Part shown: positions 1-36,977 of the stretch, one piece after another
How the letters are laid out: each line of letters opens with the position of its first letter
Position numbering within the stretch: position 1 is the stretch's first letter
Source of the DNA: Cristatella mucedo
Taxonomy: Eukaryota > Bryozoa > Phylactolaemata > Cristatellidae
Reading direction: 5' to 3'
NCBI GenBank assembly: GCA_009760855.2
Contig: WPIO01000100.1
Location: forward strand, 63,501 to 127,500
Length of the DNA: 64,000 bases
Notes under the pieces: generated by a model
The model's database searches: none
Seen by the model: the letters and a program-made list of their open reading frames with translations, nothing else
Told to the model about the DNA's origin: nothing
Made by a program: the position numbers and the translations under genes

Positions 1-1030
1 AGCCGGCCGGCGTCGCGTCAGGTGGGCAGGGCGTTTCGACTGAAAAAACAGAGGCCTCCTCTCAACGGGGCTCTCCATCTGCGCCAGGCCGCACGACAGC
101 TCACTCATTTAGGCGGATAATTGCCACGGCCATTAAAAGGTCGTCGGCGTCGGCGCAGCCGACTCTCGCAGCAGCCGGCTCAGCCCGGCCGGCAGCGAGA
201 CGTTGCCAGCTCCGACCACCGCCCCCCTCCGCCCCTCGCCTCGCCTCGCCGAGAGAAGCGACGTTGCTGCGACTGCCCATTCAGACCGCTGGGCATTCGT
301 CCGCGACTGTCGGTCCTGCCGACTTCCCTTCGGCAGGTAGACGATTTCCGAAGTTGTCAAGAGATCGCGATGACTTCTCCGTTGACCCTGCTCTACGAGG
401 CTTCGCGAAGGGCGCCCGCGTCTTTGCGCGAACCGCCCAGACGAGAAGGCCGGTGGAACGCGCGACAAGCCGGTGCGCTCTATAAGAGTAGCATTGGCAA
501 TCGAATGGTAGCTCAGACAGTAACTCCCTACAGCCCCGTCTTTTAGTGCAGCGAGTCGCGCGAGAGTGAGAGAACGCGGCCAAACTAAGCGATTAAACTG
601 CAACGACTGCTGCGCTTACGATGCTACCGTTGTAACCAACCAGCCAGAGTTGCTTAAACCTTAGCTTCTTTCGGCCGCTCATTTATAAGCTGGCCCGCTG
701 GCCGCTTTTACAGACTAAGGTGGGAAATAGTCATTAAATGGCAGGTAAATCGGCAGTTTTCGTGCAAATACGCTCGCTCAGGGCAAACTGACGCAACAAA
801 CACAACTGACAAAATGAAGGGCACCAGTGGCGCCACCCGGCGGCCGATAACTGAGATGAGCAGTCTCACGCACGAAGAGTGAGCGAATCGTGAAATCTTT
901 ACCGGGGAGGAAAGGAAACTCGCGATCAGCTCTCCGATCTTTAGACCGAATATTCGCTTCCTTTACCTTAACCTATATCAAGGTCTCACTCCCTCACTTC
1001 ACCTATTTATATACAAGTTTATATATTTAT
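1..1030. other. GC-rich, CpG-dense upstream segment, no gene recognised
   Basis: The first ~600 bases are CpG-dense with many CGG/GCC words, and the rest falls to average composition. A TATA-like box (CTATAAGAG) lies near 480. Open frames here overlap on both strands and resemble no protein I know, so I take them as chance frames of GC-rich DNA. It could be a promoter or CpG island of a gene outside the window or a distant 5' exon of the GTPase gene. Nothing in the sequence proves either. Confidence 0.3.
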
Positions 1031-1034
1031 ATAC

Positions 1035-1037
1035 TGG

Positions 1038-1097
<60 letters not shown>
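1035..1097. repeat. (AT)n microsatellite
   Basis: Alternating TA with occasional C interruptions over about 60 bp. Confidence 0.9.
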
Positions 1098-1447
1098 CGC
1101 TAATTGTCTCTCCCTCTCTCTTACTTTCTCAGACGGGCGAGACATCCAGGCAAGACTATTAGCCCTAATTGTACCGTTTGCATCCTGCAGTCGATTCAGC
1201 CCGACTAGTATGTTCTTACATGGGTTCGGCGTCGGTACATTCTTTTTTCTCCTCTGGCCTATAATGTTCTCTTTGAGAACTGCGGCAGCAAGCCGGCAGG
1301 CTTGAGGGAACGACAAAGGGAAAGCCTGCATTCTTTGTCCATTTGTTTGTCGACGGCGTAATGCAAACGGATGGAGCTCTCGCGAGCCCCACGCCTGGCT
1401 CGTGCTCCTCTGAGCGAACTCAGTCTGCCTCCGCCGCAGATTCCCAG

Positions 1448-1490
1448 CTACGTGCTGCCGCAGATTCCCAGCTGCTGCGGCAGCACGTAG
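1448..1490. repeat. Perfect 16-bp inverted repeat (hairpin)
   Basis: CTACGTGCTGCCGCAG at 1448-1463 is followed by an 11-base loop and its exact reverse complement at 1475-1490. The arms overlap a local duplication of GCCGCAGATTCCCAGCT (starting near 1431 and 1457). No gene context is seen. Confidence 0.85.
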
Positions 1491-1699
1491 CGAAAGTTCG
1501 GCAATGGCTTCGGAGCCATGTCAGCCTCTTTGCAGCTCATCGAAATTAGAATCTCCAGGGCATGCTCTTCGGTTATGGCTCGGCTCATTGCTTCTGTGTG
1601 GAGCCTGTTCGCCGATAAATGTCTGCAGCATACTCTTAGGGTGCTGTACAGATGACCTGTTAGCATTATTTATATTATGCTCAAGAAAGGGCTGGCGAT

Positions 1700-1790
1700 G
1701 TTCTCTGCTGCTGCTGCTTGCTGCTGCTGCTGCTTCTGCTGCTGCTTGCTGCTGCTGCTTCTGCTGCTGCTTGCTGCTGCTGCTGCTGTG

Positions 1791-1821
<31 letters not shown>

Positions 1822-1823
1822 AA
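1700..1823. repeat. Interrupted (CTG)n/(CTT)n trinucleotide tract
   Basis: Runs of CTG with TTG, CTT and TTC interruptions. Open frames through it read as poly-Leu, poly-Ala, poly-Cys or poly-Gln according to frame and strand. That is expected of a triplet repeat and is not evidence of a gene. Confidence 0.9.
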
Positions 1824-2950
1824 GAGGGTGACATGCAGTCAATGATCCTGGGGCTACGTTGCCGATAGCATCATCGGCAGATCTACGCTATAGTCTGTGC
1901 CGATAAGGAAGGTAGTGGGAATTGCATCGTGTTAAGGATTTATCTTCAGGAAGATCTCAGCCCAAGCTCTATCATAAAAATGGGCATCAAAAAGGCAGGG
2001 TATTACTCGTTTGAGCCATTCTAATTACTTTTGAGCTTTCTGGGAACACGTGGGCTCGACAGAATTCATATTCACGTGCATTTTGTGTTGTAGCCCTGTA
2101 GCCGACCTCTACTCTCAAGGTTCGTCACAAATTGATGGCTTCCTTCCTTCCTGGTGCCAGTGCTATGGCTAACCCTGCTTAGGAATATCCCGCCTGACCT
2201 TCCAAATGTTGGGTTGGAATCTGTGCTCGTTAGTTGTGGCTTGTGGGACTAGGATTTATTCGCCTAGCGTGCCACGTTACTCTGGTTTGCATCGACGGTA
2301 ACATGTATGACTAAAACGGGGTTCCCTACTAATCTCAGGATCTACATTGTCGAGGCTGCTTTAATGAATCGCCCATTCGGTGTGTGTGCATGAGCAATGT
2401 CTGAAAGACGGCAGCATCGAAGCTCGTGAGACACGCGAGCACAAGCAAGACATGCACGGCAAAAATTAAAGCATCTTTTTTCGTGGACGTGTCTTAGCGC
2501 CGTTTATTCTCGTTTTGTGAGGGTTTAAAATTCTCTTCTCAGGATCGTGTGCATCATGAGCAATTACTTGGACGAGCTTATGCTTTATGCTCGATGCACA
2601 GTCGTCGTATGTGTTGCTTTTATTCCTCGACACCATCACCACGGTCTAAGCAAACGGTGGCCTCACCAGACGCAGACACCACTGTCACCGTGGTGACAGA
2701 TGTCACCATGGTGACAGACACGATCGTGCAGCACGGTAGGGGGCTTGCTGATAGGCATTAGGGTGGGTGCCGGCATTCTGCGATGGATGTTTGAACCAGC
2801 CCCTACAACTTCATCCTTTTTGCCACCGACGACTCGCTATATCCTGACTCTCTTCATTCGTCTGATCCTTTTGACGGTGACTATCGGATGATGTGCTTTA
2901 AACACGTGTTAAATCTATTCCTTAAAATGGCTTGCTTCGGCTGGCATTTG
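1824..2950. other. Unannotated upstream DNA
   Basis: No coding region, RNA gene or recognised repeat, apart from the double palindrome at 2683-2716. Confidence 0.5.
2683..2716. repeat. Two adjacent 16-bp palindromes
   Basis: TGTCACCGTGGTGACA (2683-2698, one central mismatch pair) and TGTCACCATGGTGACA (2701-2716, perfect palindrome) are separated by two bases, giving an 18-bp period. The arrangement resembles a tandem binding site for a dimeric factor, but no factor is identified. Confidence 0.6.
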
Positions 2951-2956
2951 TACAGC

Positions 2957-2970
2957 AGTGTGTGTGTGCG

Positions 2971-3006
<36 letters not shown>

Positions 3007-3015
3007 TGTGTGTGT
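2957..3015. repeat. (GT)n microsatellite
   Basis: About 58 bp of GT with a few interruptions. Confidence 0.9.
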
Positions 3016-3814
3016 CAGAGGCAAACGACAGTGTCATGCATTGCAAGTGAACCGGCTGCTGGCCTGCTGCAGGCTCTCCAATCACAGACACAAAGCCGCG
3101 GCACAAAGGCTGCCATAGCATGGCATTACATGGCAGCTTATTTCTCTCTTTGGCTCAAGTAGTTTTCCTTGGTTTCATGGTATGCCCTTTCCTCTAGTTG
3201 TGCACCTTTTGGATTGCTTTGCAAAGAGCAGCGAAAGGCGGTCAGTTTTAGTCCAGCCACTTCAACTGGAGACCATGTAAGGCAGCTTACCTCTAGCCAG
3301 CCCCTTCGTACATACCGTGCAGTTGAGGTAAGTCGTCAAATGTCACGAAGGTCGAATGTCTTGAATTTTGGAATGTCGATCGCCGGCTGTGCAGGCTGAA
3401 ATAACGTATTCCGGAGTGCACAGCCCAATTAATAGGTAAATAAGCCCATCGTCTTGGGGAGAGTTCACCAGAGCAGTCACTCGGTCCGACGCTTAAGATT
3501 AGAGAGTCTTAACTGGTTTCCTAGTCCTGAATCAGGCCCGATAGCTTAAGGATGGGTATCTGGGCTATCGCGACATTTTCAGACCGCGTGAAATGCGTTG
3601 GATGTGCTGTCCAATCAATATAATAAGCTATTGATTTTCGATGAGCAAAGATTGCGGTATATGTACATACATGCTGCTACAACTTCTTTTCTTTATTCCA
3701 GCTATGGCTAAAGTATCTACCCCAGCCAGGAAGGTACTATTAAGCACCAGAGGATGGTCCTACAGTTCAGTGTGTCGGTCGTTACACTTACGTTTACTGC
3801 TCTATAGTAGCAAT
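3016..3814. other. Unannotated upstream DNA
   Basis: I see no gene or recognisable repeat in this stretch. Confidence 0.4.
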
Positions 3815-5315
3815 CGGTGCTGTTATCAGGCCACTGCTCAAGAAAACAGCATCAGACCAAGAAAACTTGAGCAACTACCGCCTAGTCTCCCTTCTACCGT
3901 TCCTAACAAAGATACTGGAACGAGTCATGGCAGACCCGCTGAACTCGTATATTGAAATTTCTAGCCTTGCTAGTAAGTTCCAGTCTGGTTTTAGAGCTCA
4001 TCACCCCACTGAGTCGGCACTGCTTCGAGTGTACAGCGACCTAATAAGCTAATGCAGACATTGGCAGAGTATCACTGCTTGTTTTGCTCGATTTTTCGGC
4101 AGCTTTTGACATTATCGATCACCAAGTTCTTCTAGAGCGCCTCTCATCTTGCCTGGGCATCACTGGCACTGATCTGCATTGTTCAGGTCCTATCTCAGTG
4201 GGATACTCCCGAGTATCGACGTGAATGGACAAAGATCATCCGAGGAACACCTGAAATATGGGGTGCCCTAAGGCACCGTGCCCTAAGGTCCAGTTCGTTT
4301 CAAGGGTCATTCTCTCCCTCTGGCCGATGTGGTTGCCAAGCACAATCTAGGCTTTCACTTCTATGCGGATGACACTCGGTTGCACCTTTGCTTTTATCCC
4401 TCCTAGCCCTCCAAATAAATATAAAATACTAGCTGACTTAACAGCCTCTTTTGTATAGCGACAGAAGAGCCTTTACGGCTATTGCCACTGCTTGCAGCGG
4501 GGGGGGGGGGGGTAAAGGATCGCCCACCACAGGATTCGAACCCACGACCTTGGTACTGAGGTCGTGAAAGCAACCACCTTACCTAGTGTGCCATCACAGC
4601 TCCCCAATCAGCACTCCAGCACCTCGAAGTCTCTCTACTCCCTTGTTGCATGTATTGATGACATACATGCACACATGGATAGCAGCAAATTCTCTTAAAT
4701 TGAATGATGATAAAACCAACTTACTAGTTATGGGCAAACCAAGAGGGATTCAGAAATTGGACCGACTAACACTCAAAATCGGCTCTGCCAGCATACATCC
4801 TGTTGAATCTGCACGAAATCTAGGTGCTATGTTCCAAAGTGACCTTTCATTAGACGACCATATGAGCTCCACAGTCAAGTCTGCCTAATTTCAGCGATAC
4901 AAAATGGCTAAAATTCGGACTAGTCTAGGCAGGTCAAGTCCTTCGAAGACCGTGCCTTTAGTTCAAAATGCTCCCAAAGCCTGGAACTCACTACCGACTT
5001 TCATCACGACATCTCCTGAGTTGTCCACATTTAAAAAGAAACTAAAAACGCTTCTATTTATGATAGCATTTAGTGGGTGATTCGTCCATTATGTGCTTGT
5101 GCATGCTGACACTGTTGCATGCTGCCACTAACCACACTTAAATGCTGACCCTGTGCATATCACCCTTAACCATGTTATTCTTTTTATTTATTGAGCATGC
5201 TACCACTAACCATTTAATCATGCTTCCTTTGCTGCAGTTGTAAAGTGCCTAGAAAGAGATTGAGTTCTCTGAGGGCACTTCATCAAATATATTAGTATTA
5301 TTATTACTGGACCAT
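3815..5315 (+). mobile_element. CR1/L2-type LINE, 3' half, decayed, with SINE insertion
   Basis: The first half matches the start of the reverse transcriptase domain of the longer copy at 16997-20420 (NYRLVSLLPFL, then the DIIDHQVLLERL region). It continues through the YADD box near 4361-4372, read as FYADDT, to the 3' UTR and an ATT-rich tail ending near 5315. Stops and frameshifts are frequent, so it is dead. About 185 bp of another repeat (4421-4605) interrupts it just after the YADD box, so the LINE inserted before that SINE. Confidence 0.85.
4421..4605 (-). mobile_element. tRNA-derived SINE, family A, inside LINE
   Basis: Reverse orientation. GGATTCGAACCCACGACC near 4540 is the complement of a tRNA T-arm/B box, and CCTTACCTAGTGTGCCA near 4578-4595 is the complement of an A-box region. 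A closely similar copy lies at 25711-25893 in the same orientation. A poly-G run (about 4499-4512) interrupts it. Confidence 0.75.
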
Positions 5316-6479
5316 TATGTGCTGAACTATGTCACTGACAGCTCTAAATCCTTCGATGGCTGCCGGATGGTCAAAGTGCTTAGGGATACGTGGTCCAGCA
5401 GGATACTAGAGCATGTGGAAGTGCAGCAACCTAAGCGCTGATGTCTCAGCTCAACATGCATCAAGACTTGCATACCCCCTTTGTCTATCCATACGTTGTT
5501 AAGTGACTACTTAATGTGCACTATAGTGAGTGCACCAGCATGTGCTCATATGCACGCTCCAAGCTCACACGCAGTGGAGAACTTCTGCATGGGCCGATGT
5601 CAGCTGGCCCATGGCTGGTCCATGATCATCTCTCTGCTGAAAATTCTGCTTGCGTTGGCAGCATCCCCAACCTCCCTCCCCCTCTCCCCCCCCCCCCCGG
5701 CAGCCGCCGGCAGTTGTGCTCTCAGTGCCACCTTGGAGGAGTGCTGGCGTTTCAGAGCTGCCAAAGTACCACACCCAGTGCCCAAAAGACAGCCCGATGC
5801 CACAGGATTTGTAGTGGCAGTACTTATTGGAGTAACAGCCAAGCTGGTAGCTGATCTCTGCATGTACCCCATTCCCTACTACTTCTGCGATTCAATGCGT
5901 GCAGGTCTTCCGCCTTATGCAATAGAGTGTTTACAGTTGGTGCAACATCTCTGCTGCTAATAACAATTGTGACAAGAATATTTCGTTCGTATAACATCCA
6001 CAGAGAGAGCTTAGTCTCTATTCGGGTGCTTTACAGATGACTGAAAGAGAATCAGTAACCAAGGGCTAGTTACAGGCATAGCGAGCATATCAATATCAAG
6101 CCAAGCATGTGAAACCAGACAAAAATCGTGTTTAGGCCAGCATAAGAAATGAAACAGGCTTGCACAGCGACCTTATAGTAAGACCTCTGGCGATGGCGAG
6201 TGATACGCATATATCATGTTCATGCAAGCACGCAGAGCCCACAGGAACAAAACCAAAACATGTTTACTGGGACGATGGAAAAGCTTACCGGAACAGATGC
6301 ATCGTTAGCTAAGACTTAAAAGATTCGAGATCAGTGCAAGTAGTGACAGCAGCCGGTAGCAAGTTCTGGACTTGCAGCAAATACGAGCAAGTCTCTAAAA
6401 ATTTCAATTTTTTTCGAAGAACTGCTGTATTAGATTGCCGATACTCTGACAGATACTCTCACTGAGGCAGGAGCTAAGA
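5316..6479. other. Unannotated upstream DNA
   Basis: Contains a short poly-C run near 5688-5698. The frame at 5481-5960 has no recognisable domain and overlaps frames on the other strand, so it is not called as a gene. Confidence 0.4.
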
Positions 6480-7005
6480 CAGCTATGCTTGTCTGTCTTA
6501 CACTATTACATTGCACCACTTCTCAACGACCGGCACTGGCCTCCATCAATCAGTGTATCCATCTTCAAGTTTTTCTCACTCACTTTCAGGTTCCTTCAGT
6601 CTCTTGTTCTTGTCTTTCTTTTCCGAACTACTTTGTGATCAGGGCTGATATTGAGCCACCTACTCTTCTGACTCAAGTCTGGTATCTGTGCATATAAACA
6701 ACGTTCAAACTAATAGAGACTGGGCGTTCAGGTGGCACGCTTCCAAAGCTGGGAACTCACTGTCGACCGAGGTCATGATATCCTCTTTATTTTATTAGTC
6801 TTTACACAGACGCATTGGACTATTCTGCTCCCACAGCATTTGCTTTGCTCTTGTTCATTGTCTTTGCACGCTCCTGCATCCTAATCATTTCTATGTTAAC
6901 ACTAAGCAATGTAAACGCTTCCTTTCCAGCAAATGTTAAGTGCCTTGAAAGAAATTTATTTCTCTCGAGTGCTACAAAAATTTCTGATTAATATTATTAT
7001 TGCTG
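6480..7005 (+). mobile_element. Diverged LINE 3' end
   Basis: Old copy of the same LINE group. It keeps recognisable pieces of the region after the reverse transcriptase (CACTTTCAGGTTCCTTCAGTC near 6582; GCTGGGAACTCACTGTCGACC near 6750) and the 3' end, with GTTAAGTGCCTTGAAAGAAA followed by an ATT-rich tail. No coding capacity remains. Confidence 0.7.
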
Positions 7006-7406
7006 CATAATTGACCAGACAACATCTAGGTCCAGCCTCTTGCCAAACAGGGAGCGCCGTGATACCCACTGTAACACCTATTCCTCAAAAGGAAACAGAA
7101 CTACTCAAAAGGAACTACTGCTTTAGCTCACTGTGCAATAGCAGTTCTAGTGATCCTTTATCCTTTAGCCTTGCGGTGTGAAGCTGAGACCATAAGTCAT
7201 TAGACATGAAAATGCCTACAATCTCGCATGTCATCGGTTTATGCTTCTCTATACATGTTTCTGATTAATTGGTTACGTTGATTGAGGGCTGGATGTCTGT
7301 ATCAGATATCCTATCTACTTAAATCTGGGCCTATAGTGCTATTTTTTTAATCAGAAGGATGTTCTGATAGTACGTTGCATCCTTCTCTCTGGTAACTACA
7401 TCAAGA

Positions 7407-7410
<4 letters not shown>

Positions 7411-7491
<81 letters not shown>
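7411..7491. repeat. (CT)n microsatellite
   Basis: About 80 bp of nearly perfect CT. The 5' edge of the LINE copy at 7498-8702 abuts it and a second (CT)n tract follows that LINE. Confidence 0.95.
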
Positions 7492-7496
<5 letters not shown>

Positions 7497-7497
7497 G

Positions 7498-9617
<2,120 letters not shown>

Positions 9618-9765
9618 CGAGCTGGTTTGGTCTAACGGTTAAGTTGCTCACCCCGACCAAGGTCTGGCCGAGGTTGTGGGCTCGAGCCCTGAGGCATGTG
9701 TGAAGCGCCTGAATAGAGATTAAGTTCTCTTAGGGCGCTATACAAATGAATTGTATTTATTGGTT
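9618..9765 (+). mobile_element. tRNA-derived SINE, family B, with LINE-like tail
   Basis: The head has a tRNA-like A box (TGGTCTAACGG near 9628) and a B box-like GGGCTCGAGCCC near 9679. The tail (GCGCCTGAATAGAGATTAAG ... TTCTCTTAGGGCGC ... TTGTATTTATT) strongly resembles the 3' end of the LINE family in this window (GCGCCTAGAGAGAGATTAAG ... TTCTCTGAGGGCGC). Family B therefore probably uses the LINE machinery. Other copies lie at 25468-25710, 56884-57060 and 62886-63032. Confidence 0.75.
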
Positions 9766-10811
9766 TTTCTAGCCGACAATGCAAACTTTTTGCAAATACT
9801 CTGCAAGCGAATAAGCGATCATGAATATGCACATGCACAAGCGCTAAAATACCTACACAAACGTGCACTTCACTCACTTCAACTTTTGATGCACACTGCA
9901 AACCAGTAGAAGAGACCTGACTTCAAAGTAGCAGATGAGCTTAAGGTCCACTTAGCAAGAACGTCCGTTGTCAGCTGAATTTGACTCCCTAATTGGCTTA
10001 AAATAAAAATTGATAGACTTTAAGTGCTCAATTTGTTCATGAACCGCAGCTGAAAGTTGACAATTGTAAGGGCCTAGACCAGCACTTCTCTTGTCTGAGA
10101 GACAAGAATGCTTTGAGACCTCGGAGCTCTCTCATTTTATGCTGCTCGGCTATGCTATATCAGCAATAATGAGCACGGTTTTTGCTCTAAATTTTTATTA
10201 AAATCCATTCTTTGAATAGCAGGCTGAAACCCGATGTTAATACCATGATGAATTCTTATGATTACCCATAATGCTTTTTAAATCGGTGACAAAGGAATGC
10301 TACCCTATAGCTGTCTACCAAGTTTGGGAACATCGTTTCCTAAGTTTTGCTATTTTACTCCACGTCAGTTAAGTTTCAACTTCTGCTTGTGTCAGAGTGT
10401 CTTGTCTTCAGGTCATTTACTAAATTCATGAGTTTCTGCCGTGTTAAAAGTACATTATCGGCCTGGTAAAGATCTCAGTGGCTTGTCCGATCTGCTATCA
10501 GCAATGTAGCAGCCACATTATGTAGGGGGCTCGCACACACGATGGTGCGACGAAGATCAACGTTGCCCCCACAAGCCGGTTTTGGTGCTGAAGACGACGG
10601 CTGTATTGCATCATACTCCGGCAACACAAACGTGCGTACATACGGATGTAGAAGCCGTCATCAGAGCAGCTCTAGAGCACCAGTAGAGAAGAGAAAGAGA
10701 GTTAGCGAGAAGGAAAGCAGTGGATAGCGTATGTACAGGCCGACGCATAGGCAGCAAGTTCCTCGGCGTAGGACTAGCTGGTCATGCGATCATTGCTGAA
10801 GCGTTGCAATT
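9766..10811. other. Unannotated upstream DNA
   Basis: No coding region or familiar repeat is visible. The 61-codon frame at 10542 has no recognisable features. Confidence 0.4.
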
Positions 10812-11250
10812 AAATAATAATAATAATAATAATATTGCACTTGATAAAGCGCCCTCAGAGAACTTAATCTCTTTCTAGGCGCTTTACATTTGCTGCAAAG
10901 TGATACGCAATAGAATAGTAAGTAAAATCATGCTTGAAAAACAAACAAAATGAATAACATGGTTAGGGGTTACATGCACTGGGTCAGCATGCAAATGTGG
11001 TTAGTGGCAGCATGAACAGTGTCAGCACGCATAAGCACATCGAGGACGAATCACAAGGACCCACTAAATGCTGTCCTAAATAGGTATGTTTTTAAGTTTC
11101 TTTTAAATGTGGTCAGGTCAGGGGATGTTCTGATGCAGGTCGGGAGGGAGTTCCAGGCTGTGGGAGCATACGAGCTAAATGCACGGTCTCCAAAGGATTT
11201 AAGGTTTGTACGAGGTATCTCTAGACTGTTGGATTCCGAAAAGCGAGTTT
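10812..11250 (-). mobile_element. LINE 3' end fragment
   Basis: The reverse-strand copy begins with the complemented tail (AAT)n at 10812-10833, then the 3' UTR and the coding end of the reverse transcriptase protein ([18 protein letters not shown] region). Similarity breaks off near 11250. Confidence 0.85.
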
Positions 11251-11967
<717 letters not shown>

Positions 11968-12029
11968 ACTCTCACTAAGCCCTTCACATGGGCCAGAGAT
12001 GAAGCATATTAACTGACTAGTGATAATAT

Positions 12030-12430
12030 TACACCAACACTCATACACACATAGTGAACGATTTACAGGCCGAACCTTGTGCTAATAGGAATGGGTGGGT
12101 TTTCAGTTTAACCGTTGTCGTGTCAGTGGACGTACCAAAATCAGTCCGAAGATAATTCTGCGCTTTCGGTGAACCGTAATTGAAAGAAACTCTGCAAAGG
12201 ATTTAGGATGGCTAGAAGACCTGAGGGAGAGAGTATTTCAGAAGCTAGAGAAAGAGAATGAATTGACTTAATAGTGGCTGGTAGGACCTTGAAGTGAATG
12301 CACCACTCGTCAATGAGCTGATGCACCTAGGAAATTGAAAAGTGGTTAATAATGTGGCAGCTGTGACTTTCACGACAGATTAGCCTAGCTGGCTAGTTTT
12401 GCAATCTATAAGTTTCTTTTTGCAAAAGGC
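12030..12430 (-). mobile_element. Diverged LINE fragment
   Basis: Old reverse-strand copy. Recognisable stretches are AAAGGATTTAGGATGG near 12195, ACCTTGAAGTGAATGCACC near 12288 and GTGGCAGCTGTGAC...CACGACAGATTAGCCTAG near 12355-12390, each aligning with the coding end of the reverse transcriptase in the younger copies. It has no coding capacity. Confidence 0.6.
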
Positions 12431-13511
12431 AAGAAGACCAGCTAGGGACAGAGATGCACCTCTCTAGATGTTCTGTCACAATGAAAGGGCTCAACTGACT
12501 GTGCTGCTGCTCCTATCAAAGCAAAACTGGATTTATCGAATGTCGCATAACTAACAATAAACAGACTGGGCTGCATAGCCACTACGAACAAGTAGTTCCT
12601 GGACCCCATGAATGTAGAAAGCGTCAAATCACCCACTTACCGTGTTGCCAGACTCAGCAAAAGCTCTAATTGATCTGACAAGTAAATTCGCAAAAAATGT
12701 TTCGAGTAAGTCGCACATGCATTTCGCACATTTTACTATTTTGCTAATTGTTTAGACCATATCTGATAACAAGAGTCACGAGATTTTCTAGAAATTCTCA
12801 GCAATAACCATTTTGCTGCATAAAACTAATTAGCATGATACAGAAATCTTGCTAGCCCAGCTCCTAAGACTAGCTCATGCCATTTTGTGTCAGCAATATT
12901 GTATTTTGCCCATTTTACATGCAAAAGTTTAACCCAAGTGAGTCTAGGGAAATGTGAAGTGTAAATGTAAATTTAGCTGAACCACTTCACTTGTCTCACA
13001 TCGTTTAGCCCTTGGAGACATCATAGACGTTGAAATGTGAAAAATAAAGAAGAAAGAGTGCACAGTGGCGACTAGCGAGTTCGAACGCAACTTCTAAAGT
13101 CTGAGTCTACAGATTCTGTCATCTGGGCTCTCACATATCTGTGCGTTTGGATTTTACAATTCTGCACTTTGAAGTCTGCGCGTTCGCATTTATTTGTCTG
13201 TGTTAGTGGTTGTTGTACGGCTAAAATACGACTCGAGATCTTTGCACGGTTGTGTTGCAACTACCAATCCCGATTTCGCGTTCGTGGTGGAGGATGGACA
13301 GCTGTTTTGTCATTCTTCTCGTGTGCTGAATACGTTGACCGAAATGCCCAGCGTTGCAGCAAGGCCGTGAGAGATTGCCTCGTTCAAGAAGCATTACTTC
13401 AATCTTTGTGGCAACTAGTTCAATGATTTTTTTTTTATCGTCCACGCATTTCTGCATTGCAGAGAGTTCAGCGTGCCAGCTCTCTTTTGCTGATCGTCGG
13501 CAGACCAACTC
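12431..13511. other. DNA immediately upstream of the GTPase exon 1
   Basis: The 5' untranslated region and promoter of the RASL12-type gene probably lie here or further upstream. I cannot fix a transcription start. There is no clear TATA box close to exon 1, and a poly-T run lies at 13428-13436. Confidence 0.3.
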
Positions 13512-36179
<22,668 letters not shown>

Positions 36180-36977
36180 ACGGACGTCGCCGCCGGACTT
36201 CTTTAGCGGCGGCGCGGTGGCCGCTGGGGGGCTTCGGCGCACGTTTCGCCGGCCGAGCGGGCGCCGGCACGCCGGCCGACCATTGCCCCGCCCCCGCAAC
36301 GTCGGCGAGCTCGCTCGCTCGATCGGCCTGCAAACGATCCGCGACTCTGCTCCCCTTCCTCCACAGCCCCCGCCAGCCTCCCTCCCCCCCCCTCGCAGCG
36401 GCCTGCCAGGACGAGGCCGACGGCACGCAGGGGCCGACGCGAGTCCGGGAAGGTGCGTGGGCCCGGTCGGCACGGCCCTTCGTCTCGAGCGCCCTCTGGT
36501 GCGAGCATTGCTGCGACGCTGAGCGCCGTGCCGCAGGCGTCGTGCGGCCTGCTCCTGCCGCGCACGGGCCTGGCCTTGCCAGATTCTGATCGCTGCTACG
36601 GTCCGAGTCGGAGGAACTTGCAGTCTTAGAATATCCACCAGCCTGTCGCCCAGCGGCCGGCCCAGCGGCCGGCCCAGCGGCCTTCGCGCTCGCCGCGTCC
36701 GCTGCGTCCGCCCAGCTAGGAGCTAGAGCGCATTAAACGCACAACGTGACCGGTAGCGCGGCCGCTTCGGGCGCTACGCGCGTCCGCCGAAATACGGCTT
36801 CCGACGGCGAGAAGCGCGTCTGCTCTGCGCGTCGCTCGCTCCGGGACGGGCCGCGCTCGCACGCGCGCACGCCTAAGCCGAGCAGGCCGCGGCTCTGGAA
36901 CGAGGCTGTGCGTGGCGGGTACGCTGTGCGTGGCGGGTACGCTGTGCGTGGCGGCGTGGCATTTGCGCGCCTTTCGG
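36180..36977 (+). other. GC-rich 3' flank of the RASL12-type gene
   Basis: Probably the 3' untranslated region. An ATTAAA polyadenylation-type signal lies at 36732. It contains short tandem repeats: a GGCCGGCCCAGC unit at about 36650-36685 and an 18-bp unit GGCGGGTACGCTGTGCGT at about 36913-36955. It is cut at 36977 by the insertion of the large element. The GC-rich DNA resumes at 56401. Confidence 0.55.
36972..36977. repeat. Target-site duplication, left copy
   Basis: TTTCGG directly precedes the element. TTCGG (or TTTCGG counting one base of the repeat end) directly follows its other end at 56400-56405. Confidence 0.75.

Noticed and set aside
121-603. Overlapping open frames at the window start, both strands
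   Set aside because: GC-rich composition gives long chance frames; no known protein features.
1521-1868. Poly-Gln, poly-Leu and poly-Cys frames
   Set aside because: Triplet repeat read in different frames.
5481-5960. 159-codon frame upstream
   Set aside because: No recognisable domain, overlaps frames on both strands, and spans a poly-C run.
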